From Pseudoxanthomonas kalamensis DSM 18571 (GTDB lineage: Bacteria; Pseudomonadota; Gammaproteobacteria; Xanthomonadales; Xanthomonadaceae), in the NCBI RefSeq assembly GCF_010211745.1, contig NZ_PDWQ01000001.1, positions 62,001-126,000 of the forward strand: DNA of 64,000 nucleotides. The letters run 5' to 3'. The translations under genes were made by a program, and so were the position numbers. Shown piece by piece: positions 62,396-64,000 of this stretch. Under the pieces are notes generated by a model, which was not told the origin of the DNA, ran no database searches, and saw only the letters and a list, made by a program, of their open reading frames with translations. Numbering within the stretch: position 1 is the first letter of the stretch; the number at the start of each line of letters is the position of its first letter.

Positions 62396-64000
<1,605 letters not shown>

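Overview
The window is chromosomal DNA from a high-GC gammaproteobacterium, most likely of the Xanthomonadaceae/Lysobacteraceae (Lysobacter, Luteimonas, Xanthomonas type). This rests on sequence-level recognition only: the lptM-dapF-DUF484-xerC-hslVU order, algR-hemC adjacency, a short-LID adenylate kinase, a PPi-dependent phosphofructokinase, an Asp-Pro-Ser-Gln-starting HslV, and many xanthomonad-like proteins. It is densely coding housekeeping DNA. I see no tRNA, rRNA, CRISPR array, insertion sequence or prophage. No intergenic stretch exceeds 300 bases; the longest are 55086-55347 and 16921-17165.

Layout. 1-7.3 kb: YceI lipoprotein, RutE-like nitroreductase, ELM1-like protein, glnE, then ybeD-lipB (with a 44-base dispersed repeat between them) and an EamA-type transporter. 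7.3-17 kb: one minus-strand cell-shape and wall block running mreB-mreC-mreD-mrdA-rodA-mltB-rlpA-dacC. 17-24 kb: PfkB-type sugar kinase, lipoprotein, M1 aminopeptidase, ubiE, yeast-type cytosine deaminase, and a Pit phosphate transporter behind a Pho-box-like site. 24-29.3 kb: lptM-dapF-DUF484-xerC-hslV-hslU. 29.3-36.8 kb: two S9 peptidases, a small membrane protein, a WYL regulator, a lipoprotein and a DUF481 outer-membrane protein. 36.8-45 kb: algR-hemC, carboxylesterase-rubredoxin, thiE-hemL, argD, a voltage-gated-type K+ channel, glyoxalase-type and SDR genes. 45-52.6 kb: PQQ glucose dehydrogenase, a small kinase, a three-domain DedA/PAP2/LssY protein, a LON-domain protein and mpl. 52.6-60 kb: adk, PPi-PFK, H+-pyrophosphatase, two L,D-transpeptidases and ppa, a stretch rich in pyrophosphate metabolism. 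60.1-62.2 kb: a visibly less GC-rich segment coding for an unusual beta-hydroxylase/sulfotransferase fusion. The window ends inside thiC.

The most interesting observations are: (i) the 621-residue fusion of an Asp/Asn beta-hydroxylase-like 2OG domain to a sulfotransferase in compositionally distinct DNA; (ii) a recurring promoter architecture in which a -10-like hexamer ends exactly 6 bases (sometimes 7) before the ATG of many genes that lack a Shine-Dalgarno sequence, suggesting leaderless transcripts; (iii) clustering of PPi-using and PPi-cleaving enzymes; (iv) a PAP2 domain lacking key catalytic residues inside a DedA/PAP2/LssY fusion; (v) several structured intergenic elements (mreB/mreC, DUF481 leader, gcd leader).
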